Below the pieces are notes generated by a model. That model was not told the DNA's origin. It ran no database searches and saw only the letters and a list, made by a program, of their open reading frames with translations. A stretch of DNA of 61,842 nucleotides, from assembly GCA_964441925.1 (NCBI GenBank), contig CAYTVY010000001.1:1-61842 (forward strand), written 5' to 3'. Position 1 is the stretch's first letter; every line of letters begins with the position of its first letter. Origin of the DNA: Geothermobacter sp964441925 (lineage in GTDB: Bacteria > Desulfobacterota > Desulfuromonadia > Desulfuromonadales > Geothermobacteraceae). Of this stretch, positions 52,802 to 61,719 are shown piece after piece. Made by a program: the position numbers and the translations under genes.

Positions 52802-53540
52802 TCTCGACGGCCGCATCGCCGTAGTCACCGGCGCCGCCCGCGGCATCGGCTATGCGGTCGCCGAACGCCTGCTGGCGTCCGGCGCGAGTGTGGCTATCTG
52901 GGATGTCGATGAAGACGCCGCCAAGGCAGCCGCCGAGCGGCTGTCCCGACAGGGCCGGGTGCTGGCGCTGGGCGTCGACATCACCGATACGGTTTCGGTC
53001 ACCACCGCCACCGACCAGACGGTGGGCGATTTTGGCGGCATCGACATCCTGGTGAATAACGCCGGCATCTCCGGGCCCAACATGCCGCTGTGGGAATACC
53101 CGATCAAGGACTGGCGCACCATCGTCGATATCGATCTGGTCGGCACCTTCCTGTGCTGCCGCGCGGCAATCCCGGTGATGCTGAAAAAGGACTGGGGGCG
53201 CATCGTCAACGTCTCTTCGGTGGCCGGCAAGGAAGGCAATCCCAACGCCTCGGCCTACAGCGCCGCCAAGGCCGGCGTGCTGGCGCTGACCAAATCGCTC
53301 GGCAAGGAACTGGCGCAGACCGGCATTCGCGTCAATGCAATCACCCCGGCAACGGTGAAGACCGACATCTTCAAGCAGATGAGCGAAGCACAGATCGAAT
53401 ATATGCTGTCGAAAATTCCCATGGGGCGGTTCGGCAAGGCGGAGGAAAACGCCGCCCTGATCGCCTGGCTGTGCTCGCCCGACTGCTCGTTCTCGACCGG
53501 CGCGGTGTTCGATACGTCCGGCGGACGCTGCACCTATTAA
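52788..53540 (+). CDS. SDR, probable 2-keto-3-deoxy-sugar-acid 4-dehydrogenase
   Basis: This 250-residue classical SDR has TGAARGIG, acidic WDVDEDA after beta2 (NAD), NNAGISG, NVSSVAG and YSAAK, and ends FDTSGGRCTY. In the L-rhamnose diketo-hydrolase pathway an SDR of this type oxidises 2-keto-3-deoxy-L-rhamnonate to the 2,4-diketo acid, and the next gene encodes the matching hydrolase. The ATG at 52788 is preceded by GGAGGAG and lies inside the end of the dehydratase gene, indicating coupling. A FabG-like role is less likely in this context. Confidence 0.84.
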   Translation: MNRYDLDGRIAVVTGAARGIGYAVAERLLASGASVAIWDVDEDAAKAAAERLSRQGRVLALGVDITDTVSVTTATDQTVGDFGGIDILVNNAGISGPNMPLWEYPIKDWRTIVDIDLVGTFLCCRAAIPVMLKKDWGRIVNVSSVAGKEGNPNASAYSAAKAGVLALTKSLGKELAQTGIRVNAITPATVKTDIFKQMSEAQIEYMLSKIPMGRFGKAEENAALIAWLCSPDCSFSTGAVFDTSGGRCTY

Positions 53541-53559
53541 CCTGGGACATGGAGAGCCG

Positions 53560-54411
53560 ATGAAATTGGTACGTTATGGCCCGCCAGGGTCGGAAAAACC
53601 GGGTATCCTCGATGCTTCCGGCAGTCTTCGCGACCTGTCCGGCCATGTCGACGACATCGGCCCGGAGACGCTGGCTAACCGGCTCGGCGATCTGGCCGCC
53701 CTCGACCCTGCGAGCTTGCCGCAGGTTGACGGTGATCCGCGATTGGGCCCGCCGGTCACGGGTGCAAGCAAGATCGTTTGCGTCGGCGTCAATTACCCGC
53801 GCCACGCCGAAGAAACCGCTTATGATCTTCCCGACGAGCCGTTGATCTTCATGAAGGCAACCACCGCCATCAGCGGCCCCTTTGACCCGGTCGTCCTGCC
53901 GCCGGGCGGAGATGCCACCGACTGGGAAGTCGAGCTTGCCGTGGTGATCGGCAAGACGGCCCGCCATGTCGAGGAAAAGCACGCCTTTGCCCATGTCGCC
54001 GGCTACTGCATCGCCAATGATGTCTCGGAGCGCAATTTCCAGCTCAAGCGCCATGGCCAGTGGGTCAAGGGCAAGAGCTGCGATACCTTCGCGCCTCTGG
54101 GGCCATGGCTGGTGACCAAGGACGAGATCGGCGATCCCCATGATCTCGACATGTGGCTCGAGGTCAACGGCCATCGCTATCAGGACGCCAGCACCGGAGA
54201 AAACGTGTTCAGCATTCCCCATCTGGTGAGCTACATCAGCCATTTCATGACCCTGCTGCCGGGCGACATCATCAGCACCGGCACGCCGGCCGGCATCGGC
54301 ATGGCGCAGGACCCACCGGTGTACCTCAAGTCCGGCGACATCATGCGGCTTGGCATCGAGGGCCTGGGCGAGCAGCGCCAGCAGGTCATCGCCTGGGAGG
54401 CAACCCTATGA
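53560..54411 (+). CDS. FAA-hydrolase family 2,4-diketo-3-deoxy-sugar-acid hydrolase
   Basis: This 283-residue protein has the FAH signature: VGVNYPRHAEE, DWEVELAVVIGK with the metal-binding glutamates, ANDVSERNFQ, and GKSCDTFAPLGPW. It ends with GTPAGIGMA and LRLGIEGLG-type strands. The family cleaves carbon-carbon bonds of diketo acids. After the dehydratase and 4-dehydrogenase it should split 2,4-diketo-3-deoxy-L-rhamnonate (or fuconate) into pyruvate and lactate. It starts 19 bases after the SDR and overlaps the RidA gene by 4. Confidence 0.86.
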   Translation: MKLVRYGPPGSEKPGILDASGSLRDLSGHVDDIGPETLANRLGDLAALDPASLPQVDGDPRLGPPVTGASKIVCVGVNYPRHAEETAYDLPDEPLIFMKATTAISGPFDPVVLPPGGDATDWEVELAVVIGKTARHVEEKHAFAHVAGYCIANDVSERNFQLKRHGQWVKGKSCDTFAPLGPWLVTKDEIGDPHDLDMWLEVNGHRYQDASTGENVFSIPHLVSYISHFMTLLPGDIISTGTPAGIGMAQDPPVYLKSGDIMRLGIEGLGEQRQQVIAWEATL

Positions 54412-54977
54412 TCGGACACGCAATTGGGCGCCACACCGCGCTCGCTTTAATCGTGCTGGCCAGCTTTCTGGCCGGACCGGCGGCGATGGACGCCGCCTTT
54501 GCCGACGATCCGGCCGCCGGGCGCATCGAGCGGCGCCTGGCCGAGCTTGGCATCGCGCTGCCCCCGCCGCCGGCGGCGGTGGCCACCTATGTCCCCTACC
54601 GGGTGGTCGGCAATCTGGTTTATATTGCCGGCCAGGGCCCGGCCGATTTCGAAGGGTGCCGAGGCAAGCTCGGCAAGGACCTGACGGTCGCCCAGGGCTA
54701 CGACTGTGCGCGGCGTACCGCTCTGGTCATTCTGGCCCAGCTCAAGGCCGCCTGCGGCGGCGATCTCGACCGCGTCGTGCAAGCCGTCAAGATCAGCGGC
54801 TTCGTCAATGCGACACCGGACTTCAAGGACCATCCCAAGGTCATCAACGGCGCCTCCGATCTGTTCCGCGTGGTGTTCGGAGACGCCGGGCTGGCGGCCC
54901 GCTATGCCGTCGGCGCCGGTTCGCTGCCGTTCAATGTGGCGGTGGAGATCGCCGCTGTTTTCGAGATCCGACCATGA
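54408..54977 (+). CDS. Exported RidA/YjgF-like protein (copy 1)
   Basis: This 189-residue protein carries an N-terminal signal peptide (LALIVLASFLAGPAAMDAAFA) ahead of a RidA domain. The domain has YRVVGNLVYIAGQGP, KLGKDLTVAQGY, and VVQAVKISGFVNATPDF. RidA proteins deaminate reactive enamines in the cytoplasm, so an exported one is unusual. This is the branch of longer RidA-like proteins with the VxxxGxxxxTPxF motif. It overlaps the genes on both sides by 4 bases (ATGA), so it is translated with the hydrolase. Confidence 0.78.
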   Translation: MIGHAIGRHTALALIVLASFLAGPAAMDAAFADDPAAGRIERRLAELGIALPPPPAAVATYVPYRVVGNLVYIAGQGPADFEGCRGKLGKDLTVAQGYDCARRTALVILAQLKAACGGDLDRVVQAVKISGFVNATPDFKDHPKVINGASDLFRVVFGDAGLAARYAVGAGSLPFNVAVEIAAVFEIRP

Positions 54978-55477
54978 CGCAACATCAATCCGGCCTGACA
55001 AAAGCTCTGATCCCTTCGGCCGTCGTCATCGCCGGGCTGCTGGGCTCCGGTCCGGTGCCCGCCGCCGATGAGCCGGCGATTCGAGCGGTGACCGTCGAGC
55101 ACCTGCCGATCCTGGGGCCGTATTCGCAGGCGGTGATCGCCAACGGCTTCCTGTTTGCCTCCGGCGTCATCGCCATGGACCCGGACACCGGCAAGCTGGC
55201 ACCAGCCGACATCGTCAGCCAGACGCGCCAGGTGTTCGAGAACATCAAGGCGGTTCTGAAAGCCGGCGGTACGTCGCTCGCAAATGTCGTCAAGGTCTCG
55301 GTGTTTCTGCGAAACCCGGCCGATTTCGCGAAGATGAACGAGATTTACGCGGCCTATTTTCCGGGCCGCAAGCCGGCGCGCACCACCGTGCCCGGGGTGC
55401 GCTGGTCCAGCGACCAGGTGCTGATCGAAATCGAGGTCACGGCAGTTATCGACACCCCGCCGCCCTCTGCGCCCTGA
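54974..55477 (+). CDS. Exported RidA/YjgF-like protein (copy 2)
   Basis: This 167-residue protein has a signal-peptide-like start (ALIPSAVVIAGLLGSGPVPA). A classic RidA domain follows: ILGPYSQAVIANGFLFASG, TRQVFENIKAVLKAGGTSL, KVSVFLRNPADFAKMNEIY and ARTTVP, which contains the arginine that binds the substrate carboxylate in RidA. It differs clearly from copy 1, so the pair is not a recent duplication. It is the last gene of the rightward unit; a hairpin follows 38 bases later. Confidence 0.8.
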   Translation: MTQHQSGLTKALIPSAVVIAGLLGSGPVPAADEPAIRAVTVEHLPILGPYSQAVIANGFLFASGVIAMDPDTGKLAPADIVSQTRQVFENIKAVLKAGGTSLANVVKVSVFLRNPADFAKMNEIYAAYFPGRKPARTTVPGVRWSSDQVLIEIEVTAVIDTPPPSAP

Positions 55478-55515
55478 TGGCGGGAACGCCGGCCCGTCCC
55501 TGATCGAACAAGAAA

Positions 55516-55537
55516 GAGGCGCCCCGAAGGGCGCCTC
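55516..55537 (-). terminator. Intrinsic terminator between convergent units
   Basis: GAGGCGCCC-CGAA-GGGCGCCTC is a perfect 9-bp stem with a 4-base loop. Read leftward it is followed by TTTCTTGTT, so it best terminates the TonB receptor at 55589. In the other direction no T-run follows, but the stem could also serve the RidA unit. Confidence 0.75.
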
Positions 55538-55588
55538 AGGACAGAAAGGCCGGAGAGGTAACCACGCCTTTCAGAACCGCCACACGGA

Positions 55589-58258
55589 TCAGAACCGCAC
55601 ACGCCCGGTCACGCCCCAGGTTCGCGGCGGCCGCGATGTCACGAGACCGTTGAATGCGGCCAGCCCGGTAAACGGCCCGAGCCCTGCCAGACCGGCGGCG
55701 AAATCGAAGAATTTTCCAGGATTGGAAACGAACACCCCGGTCAGGGCATCATTTTCCTTGAGAAGATTGTTGACCCAGAAGGTCAGGGAATAGCGTTCGG
55801 TCTCGAAGCCGGTACGGAGATTGAGCAGCGTCGCATCACCAACGAAGGCAGTCGCCGGCTGAACCGCACTCTGATCCGACTGGTAGGACAGGTCCATGCG
55901 GCCGAACCAGTCGATTCCGGCCACCACCGGCCGGCGGTACTGGACCGAAAGGTTGGCGGTGTACTTGGAGACGAACTGAAGCCGGGTGCCGGCCAGTTGC
56001 GTCTCGGCGGGCGAAAAGCCGACCAGCAGCAGGGTCGTGAAGTCAAAGTCATCATATTTCGAATCCGTGTAGGCAAAACCGGCACGAATATCGAGCCCAT
56101 CGGCCGGGCGCGCAACCGCTTCGATCTCAATGCCCTTCGATGTGGTCTTGCCGGCATTGATGTTGAGAACCGCAAAGGTCTGGCCCAGGGCCCGGACGAT
56201 CTGATTGCGCCACTTGATCAGGAAGCCGGTGATATTGAAGGTCAGGCGATTGTCGAACCAGCCGGTCTTGGCACCGATTTCGTAATTCCAGCTCCGCTCC
56301 GGATCGAAAGTGCGTTCTTCATCCAGAATCCGCCCGGTTGCGGTCACTACGTTGAAGCCGCCGGCCTTGACCGCCTTGGCAACGCTGGCATAGACCATCT
56401 TGTTGTCCGAGAGGTGATAGTCCAGCGACAGCCGCGGCACGAAATTATTGAAACTCGCCCGGTCGACGAACGGCGGATTGGTGAGCATCGCAACCGGGTC
56501 GGTGTCGAGTGCGGTGACGTTCTTTCTCTCATGGGTATAGCGGCCCGAGACCGAGGCCGAAACCTGATCGCTGAGGTCGACCTCGGCCTGCCCGAAGACC
56601 GCGAAACTGGTGGTCTTTTCGGTGGTATCGTTGACCAGGCTGCGGAATGGCCCCAGGACCGCCAGCACGACCGGCCCGGCCGCGCCGATAAAGCGGTCGT
56701 CGTTATGGGTCTTGATCCGCAGACGGTAGGCGTAGCCACCCAGCATCCAGCGCAGCCTCCGGGACCCCGGCGAGGTGATACGGAGCTCCTGGCTGAATTC
56801 GTGCTGACCGATATCCTGGGTGTTGAACTTGATGTCGCGGGGGCTGAAATCGTTGTCGATGCGATTCAGGATATCGAGATTATTGTAGCCGGTGATCGCG
56901 CTCAACGTGTAATCCCCGACCTCCCAGGTGATCGCCAGCGAGGTCAGAAGATTCTGGCGCTTGCGGCGGCCCGGTGTGACCGCAAAGCCGGTCCGCGCCC
57001 CCGGCAATTCGCCGGTGAACAACTGATTGACCGCTGGCAGCGCACCCCCGGCGGCCGGGTCGAAGGGCCGAGAGTTGTTCTCAACAAACTGCTCGGGTTC
57101 GTCGCCGTCGTTGGTATCTTCAAAGGCAATGCGCGCCACGATATCCAGGGTCTCATTGGGCACCGCCTGCACCATGGCGTGATAGACCTCGGTGTTTTTG
57201 GTATCGAGGTCCTTGCCGGTCAGCTCGTTCTTGAAAAAGCCGCCGCGTTCGAAATGCGTGGCGCCGGCCCTGAAAAACAGGCGGTCGCGGACAAGCGGGC
57301 CCGAAACCGATGCCTTGGCGTCAAGACGGTTGAAATCGCCGGCCGTTCCCTCCGCCCTGAATTCCCAGTCGTTCGACGGCTTCCTGGTGATGAAGTTGAC
57401 GGCACCGCCAAAGGTGTTGCGGCCGTAAAGCGCACTTTGCGGGCCCTTGGCGATCTCGATGCGCTCGATATTGTCGAGCAGCGCCTCCATGGCAGCGCGC
57501 GAGGACTGGTAGATGCCATCGATGAAAAAGCCGACATTGGGCTCGCCAATGGTCTGGGAGAGCCCGCGGATGACCGGCGTTTCCGCCGACCCACCGAACA
57601 GGGGCGCGACCGTGAATCCGGGGGTCAGGGCGGCCACGTCGTCAATGTTCTGGATACCGGCCTCTTCGATATCGGTGGCAGTGAAGGCAGTGATCGAAAT
57701 CGGCACGTCCTGAAGACGCTCGGCGCGCTTGCGGGTGGTGACGATGATCTCCTCGATCGCGCCGACATCCGGGGAGTCGGTTTCCGGATCGACTGTGTCG
57801 ACCGGGTCGGCCGGTTCGATCGCAGGTTCCTCGCCGGCTTCTGGATAAACCGCATCCGTTTGCAGCTCGACCTGCGTCTCGATCGCCGTCTGCGGTGCCA
57901 GGTCCGGTGCCCTGGCCCGGATCGAGACCGTGCGCTCATCCACATAGTTGAACTCAAGGTTGGTGCCCTGCAACAGAATGGCGAGCGCCACATCGGCCTG
58001 GTAAGGACCGGACACGCCGACCGTCTCAATCCCCTGAACCGCATCCTGCGGGTAGAGCAGCTGCAGATCGGCCTGTTCGGCAAAACTTCGCAGCGCCGAG
58101 GCCACCGGTTGCGCCGGAATTTCGAAGGTAATCATTGGTGACGCCGCCAGCCCCCGCCCTGACATGGCGATCAGAAAAACACCGAACGTCAGGCCAAGGA
58201 TCCGTCGCAACCCGGCCGCAGCCGGCAACGCCAGGAAACGCTTGCTCCCCGTTGTCAT
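55589..58258 (-). CDS. TonB-dependent receptor with N-terminal STN (transducer) domain
   Basis: This 889-residue receptor has a signal peptide and then a secretin/TonB N-terminal domain (FEIPAQPVASALRSFAEQAD...LLYPQDAV) typical of FecA-like transducers. A proline/glutamate-rich linker, the TonB-box-like EEIIVTTRKRAERLQ, a plug with KGPQSALYGRNTFGG and a barrel ending WGVTGRVRF follow. The start follows GGGGAGG. The STN domain contacts FecR in the periplasm, and a FecR gene lies directly upstream (154 bases). Receptors of this class induce their own expression when they bind ligand. The nearby fucose genes suggest a fucose-containing glycan. Confidence 0.92.
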   Translation of the reverse strand: MTTGSKRFLALPAAAGLRRILGLTFGVFLIAMSGRGLAASPMITFEIPAQPVASALRSFAEQADLQLLYPQDAVQGIETVGVSGPYQADVALAILLQGTNLEFNYVDERTVSIRARAPDLAPQTAIETQVELQTDAVYPEAGEEPAIEPADPVDTVDPETDSPDVGAIEEIIVTTRKRAERLQDVPISITAFTATDIEEAGIQNIDDVAALTPGFTVAPLFGGSAETPVIRGLSQTIGEPNVGFFIDGIYQSSRAAMEALLDNIERIEIAKGPQSALYGRNTFGGAVNFITRKPSNDWEFRAEGTAGDFNRLDAKASVSGPLVRDRLFFRAGATHFERGGFFKNELTGKDLDTKNTEVYHAMVQAVPNETLDIVARIAFEDTNDGDEPEQFVENNSRPFDPAAGGALPAVNQLFTGELPGARTGFAVTPGRRKRQNLLTSLAITWEVGDYTLSAITGYNNLDILNRIDNDFSPRDIKFNTQDIGQHEFSQELRITSPGSRRLRWMLGGYAYRLRIKTHNDDRFIGAAGPVVLAVLGPFRSLVNDTTEKTTSFAVFGQAEVDLSDQVSASVSGRYTHERKNVTALDTDPVAMLTNPPFVDRASFNNFVPRLSLDYHLSDNKMVYASVAKAVKAGGFNVVTATGRILDEERTFDPERSWNYEIGAKTGWFDNRLTFNITGFLIKWRNQIVRALGQTFAVLNINAGKTTSKGIEIEAVARPADGLDIRAGFAYTDSKYDDFDFTTLLLVGFSPAETQLAGTRLQFVSKYTANLSVQYRRPVVAGIDWFGRMDLSYQSDQSAVQPATAFVGDATLLNLRTGFETERYSLTFWVNNLLKENDALTGVFVSNPGKFFDFAAGLAGLGPFTGLAAFNGLVTSRPPRTWGVTGRVRF

Positions 58259-58412
58259 GAAATCGATTCCTCCCCGCAATCGTCACATCGTTGGCGGAGG
58301 GCACGATCGATGTTGCCCCCTCCAACGGCTTAGACGATCAGAATTGGTGAAACCGCTATCGCCAGAGGCAAAAAAATCGTCGTGCACGCGCCAGGCAGTG
58401 CTGAAACGGGCT

Positions 58413-59462
58413 CTATGTTTCGGTTTTCTCGAACAGCAGCGTCAGATAAGGGGTCACGCGGACCACCCGGATCGGCAGCGTGCGCTCGAGGGCCGCCACG
58501 ACCGAGCCGACATCATCGACCTTGAAAACCCCGCCCACGCGAATGCCCGCCAGTTCATCGTCAACGATGACGATCTGGCCGCGGCCATAGCGGTTCAGTT
58601 CGGCAATGACTTCGGCCAGAGCCTGGTTATCGAAATTCAGCCGCTTCTTGCGCCAGGAGACGGCGCGCTGCGGCTCCACCCGTGCGATGCGTCGCACAGA
58701 GCCGTCATCCAGGCTGTAGGCAAGCTGTTCACCCTTGCTCAGGCTCTTGCGTCGAGGCGACCTCGATGTCGCCTGCATCTTCGGTAGCACGCCCACCGCC
58801 GGCGCCACCTCGACAACCCCCTCGACAACCGTCACCGTGACCTCTTCACCCTTCCTGTAGACATTGAATTCGGTCCCAACGGCCCGGATCACGCCGCCAC
58901 CGGCACGCACCAAGAAAGGCCTGTCGGGATCATGGGCAACCGAGAACAGTGCCTCGCCAGTGACCAATGTCACCTCGCGCCGCACAGCCGTCAGATGAAC
59001 CTTGATCCTGGAAGCGGTATTCAGATAGACCGTCGAGCCGTCGGCCAGCCGCACGGTCGTCTGTTCGCCAACCGCAGTTCGATAAACCCCGGCCGGCATC
59101 GGCCCGAAAGTGAGCACCGAACCAACGGCCAGCACCAGCATCGCCGCGATCGCTGCGATGACGGCCGGCCGGGTGAGCCGGTGCGGACGCACGCTAGCCA
59201 GCGGCGGTGCCGACTTCAGGGGCACGATTCTCGAAGAAGCGGTCTCCCGGCTGCCAGGCGTCTCGGCCGGCAGACGGTCGAATTGTGCCCATAGCGATGC
59301 GATTTCGTCGAACACCGCGCGGTGCTCCGGCGCGCGTGCCAACCAGGCGCGAAANNNNNNNNNNNNNNNNNNNNNNNNNNNNNNNNNNNNNNNNNNNNNN
59401 NNNNNNNNNNNNNNNNNNNNNNNNNNNNNNNNNNNNNNNNNNNNNNNNNNNNNNCGGCTCAT
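58413..59462 (-). CDS. FecR-type anti-sigma/signal transducer (contains an assembly gap)
   Basis: The visible part has an N-terminal cytoplasmic segment ending FRAWLARAPEHRAVFDEIASLW, a membrane helix (PAVIAAIAAMLVLAVGSVL) and the FecR domain YRTAVGEQTTVRLADGSTVY. A C-terminal STN-like region (LNFDNQALAEVIAELNRYG) follows. A 100-N run (59355-59454) hides part of the N-terminus. The ATG at 59462 is inferred from CAAAATGAGCC beyond the gap. FecR proteins pass the signal from the receptor to a FecI-type sigma factor. No sigma gene precedes it: 131 bases separate it from an aldo/keto reductase. Confidence 0.8.
   Translation of the reverse strand: MSXXXXXXXXXXXXXXXXXXXXXXXXXXXXXXXXXXFRAWLARAPEHRAVFDEIASLWAQFDRLPAETPGSRETASSRIVPLKSAPPLASVRPHRLTRPAVIAAIAAMLVLAVGSVLTFGPMPAGVYRTAVGEQTTVRLADGSTVYLNTASRIKVHLTAVRREVTLVTGEALFSVAHDPDRPFLVRAGGGVIRAVGTEFNVYRKGEEVTVTVVEGVVEVAPAVGVLPKMQATSRSPRRKSLSKGEQLAYSLDDGSVRRIARVEPQRAVSWRKKRLNFDNQALAEVIAELNRYGRGQIVIVDDELAGIRVGGVFKVDDVGSVVAALERTLPIRVVRVTPYLTLLFEKTET
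59355..59454. other. Assembly gap of 100 N in the FecR gene
   Basis: The flanks show no shared sequence. The missing part covers the N-terminal anti-sigma segment. If the gap is longer than drawn it could hide a sigma factor gene. The short sequence to its right looks like a gene start. Confidence 0.7.
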
Positions 59463-59593
59463 TTTGGTATAATGGTAAGGCCAATCGGATGTGGATGTCA
59501 ATTTTGCCGGCAGGTGCCCGCCCTTGCCACGCGGTGCGCGCATCCGTCCCGGCAAATCCTTGCGTTCAGTTGTGGCAACCAGGTGGCGGCCCC

Positions 59594-60613
59594 TCACGGC
59601 GTTGGTGCGTCGGCGCGCAGCAGCCCTTCAGCCTTGAGGTCGGCCCACAGGCCAGACGGCACGTCGGTGCGGTAGGTCTCCAGATTGCGGGCAATCTCGG
59701 AGGCCGAGCGGGCGCCGGGGATGACGCTGGCAATCGCCGGGTGGCCCAGCGGAAAGGCCAGGGCAGCCGCCGCGATCGGCACGCCGTGGGCCGCACAAAC
59801 GGCCTCGATGCGGCGCACCTTGTCCAGGATCTCGGGCGGTGCCGGATTGTAATCGTAAAAGGCGCCGTCAACCGCGCCGGTGGCGAGGATGCCGGTGTTA
59901 TAGGGCCCGCCGATGATGACGCTGATCCGGCGCGCCTCGCACAGCGGCAGGAAGCTGTCCAGCGAGTCCTGTTCCAGCAGGGTGTAGCGCCCGGCCAGAA
60001 GAAAACAGTCGAAGTCGCCGGCCCGCGCCAGCCGCTCGCAGGCCTGCCATTCGTTGAGGCCGGCGCCAAACGCTCCGATGACCCCGGATGCGCGCAACTC
60101 GTCCAAGGCGCGATAGCCGCCCTCCATGACCTCGCGGAAACGCCGCTCGGCCGCCTCCTCGCTGCCGTGGGTCCAGACATCGACGTCATGGATGAGCAGG
60201 ATGTCGATACGATGGGTGCCGAGGCGCTGCAAGCTGTCGTCCAGCGAGCGCATGACGCCGTCGTAGGAATAATCGAACACCGGCACGAACGGCAGGCAGC
60301 CGGGGAACAATCCCGGATCGACCTGCTCGGGTGGCGCCGGTTCGAGCAGCCGGCCGATCTTTGTGGACAGCACGAAATCGTCACGTGACCGCCGGCGCAG
60401 AACGGCTCCGATCCGATGCTCGCTGAGCCCGTGGCCGTATAACGGGGCGGTATCGAAATAGCGGATGCCGCCATCGAAAGCGGCGTGCACGGTGGCTGCC
60501 GCCGCACCGTCGCTCAATTCGGCATAGAGGTTGCCCAGGGGCGCGCCGCCCATGCCGAGCTCGGTGACGGACAGCTTTGTGGTGCCGATCTTGCGGGTGG
60601 CGATATCCGACAT
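59594..60613 (-). CDS. Aldo/keto reductase, D-threo-aldose (L-fucose) 1-dehydrogenase type
   Basis: This 339-residue aldo/keto reductase has the catalytic tetrad: aspartate and tyrosine in YFDTAPLYGHGLSE, lysine in LSTKIG, histidine in ILLIHDVD. The overall sequence is of the D-threo-aldose dehydrogenase / pyridoxal 4-dehydrogenase branch, which oxidises L-fucose and D-arabinose to lactones. The placement next to a 2-keto-3-deoxy-L-fuconate dehydrogenase and a FucU-type mutarotase supports L-fucose. AGGAGAGAG precedes the ATG. The gap to its upstream neighbour is 9 bases. Confidence 0.85.
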   Translation of the reverse strand: MSDIATRKIGTTKLSVTELGMGGAPLGNLYAELSDGAAAATVHAAFDGGIRYFDTAPLYGHGLSEHRIGAVLRRRSRDDFVLSTKIGRLLEPAPPEQVDPGLFPGCLPFVPVFDYSYDGVMRSLDDSLQRLGTHRIDILLIHDVDVWTHGSEEAAERRFREVMEGGYRALDELRASGVIGAFGAGLNEWQACERLARAGDFDCFLLAGRYTLLEQDSLDSFLPLCEARRISVIIGGPYNTGILATGAVDGAFYDYNPAPPEILDKVRRIEAVCAAHGVPIAAAALAFPLGHPAIASVIPGARSASEIARNLETYRTDVPSGLWADLKAEGLLRADAPTP

Positions 60614-60622
60614 GGCTCTCTC

Positions 60623-61363
60623 CTAGATCGACCAGCCGCCATCGATGACATGAACGGCGCCGGTGGTAAAGGCAGCCGCGTCCGAGGCCAGATAGGTGGC
60701 AAGCGCCGCCACTTCCTCGGGCCGCCCGAAGCGCCCCATCGGCTGGCGGGCCAGAAAGTCCCGGCGCGCCGCCTCGGGATCGGGGAACCCGGCAATGCGG
60801 TCTTGAAGGGACGGCGAATCCACGGTGCCGGGACAAATGACATTGCAGCGCACGCCGTCGGCCACGTAATCGATGGCCACCGACTTGGTCAGCCCGATCA
60901 CCGCCGCCTTGGTCGCCGAATAGGCGCAGCGGTCGGGCACGCCCTTGATGCTGGAGGCCACCGAGGAAATGTTGATGATGCTGCCCCCGCCGTGCGCGAC
61001 CATGCCAGGCAGGAAGGTGCGGATCATGTCGTACATGGAACGCACATTGACCGCAAAGGCACGCTCCCAGTCGTCGGGCGTACACTTCAGCAGGGCGCCA
61101 TGATGCACCATCCCGGCGCAATTGAGCAGAATATCGATGGCGCCGGTCGCGGCCGCCAGCGCGGCGATTGCCGGCCGGTCGGTCACGTCCAGCGGGACGG
61201 TCTCAACTCTCTCCGTGGCCGACAGCGCGGCCAGCTTTTCGGCGTCGATATCGGTGGCAATGACCCGTGCGCCGGACTCGGCAAAAGCCCGGGCACAGGC
61301 CGCGCCAATCCCTTGGGCTGCTGCCGTCACCAGGGCGGTCTTACCGGTCAAGGTGATGTGCAC
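60623..61363 (-). CDS. 2-keto-3-deoxy-L-fuconate dehydrogenase (SDR)
   Basis: This 246-residue SDR has the variant cofactor motif TAAAQGIG, ATDIDAEKL, LNCAGMVHHG, NISSVASSIKGV and YSATK, and the arginine-containing CPGTVDSPSLQDRI. Those features match Xanthomonas 2-keto-3-deoxy-L-fuconate dehydrogenase and the DHRS6 group. It oxidises the C4 hydroxyl to give the 2,4-diketo acid, the substrate of a FAA-family hydrolase such as the one at 53560. The start is placed at a GTG (61363) behind GGGAGAGG, within the end of the preceding gene; a GTG one codon earlier is possible. Confidence 0.86.
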   Translation of the reverse strand: MHITLTGKTALVTAAAQGIGAACARAFAESGARVIATDIDAEKLAALSATERVETVPLDVTDRPAIAALAAATGAIDILLNCAGMVHHGALLKCTPDDWERAFAVNVRSMYDMIRTFLPGMVAHGGGSIINISSVASSIKGVPDRCAYSATKAAVIGLTKSVAIDYVADGVRCNVICPGTVDSPSLQDRIAGFPDPEAARRDFLARQPMGRFGRPEEVAALATYLASDAAAFTTGAVHVIDGGWSI

Positions 61364-61674
61364 CACACCTCTCCCTCGGGAAACGCATGGCGATCGAGCG
61401 CCTTTGCATGCCAAGAACCGGCCATGTCGGCCCGGATACCGGCAATGTCGCGGCCGATGACCAGAGGCCGGAGGGCGTCCACCGCCGTGCGACAGATTTC
61501 GTTGCCGCGGCCGATGGTGAAGGTCAGGCCGTGGCCCTCCAGATCCCCGGCCCGTACTGTCACGTAAACGGCCGAATAATCGGGGTCCGCATTGACCGCG
61601 TCAGAGCCTTCGAGCGTGCGCGACGTCGGAAAGCGGATGTCGCGGGCGATCAGATCATCGATGACCGGGCTCAT
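61348..61674 (-). pseudogene. L-fuconate dehydratase with its catalytic barrel deleted
   Basis: The 108-residue frame starts as an L-fuconate dehydratase (DIRFPTSRTLEGSDAVNADP, DYSAVYV, GHGLTFTIGRGNE, RTAVDAL). Around residue 88 it jumps from DMAGSWHA to LDRHAFPEGEVW, which looks like the extreme C-terminus of the same enzyme. About 330 residues, including all metal ligands and catalytic bases, are missing. The frame stays open, so this is an internal in-frame deletion, not decay by frameshift. It still overlaps the downstream dehydrogenase as in an intact operon. It could be a real deletion or a misassembly; no N marks it. Confidence 0.75.
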
Positions 61675-61719
61675 AACAACCTTCTCGAGTCAACCAGGTT
61701 CAGGCGTCGCATGACGTCG

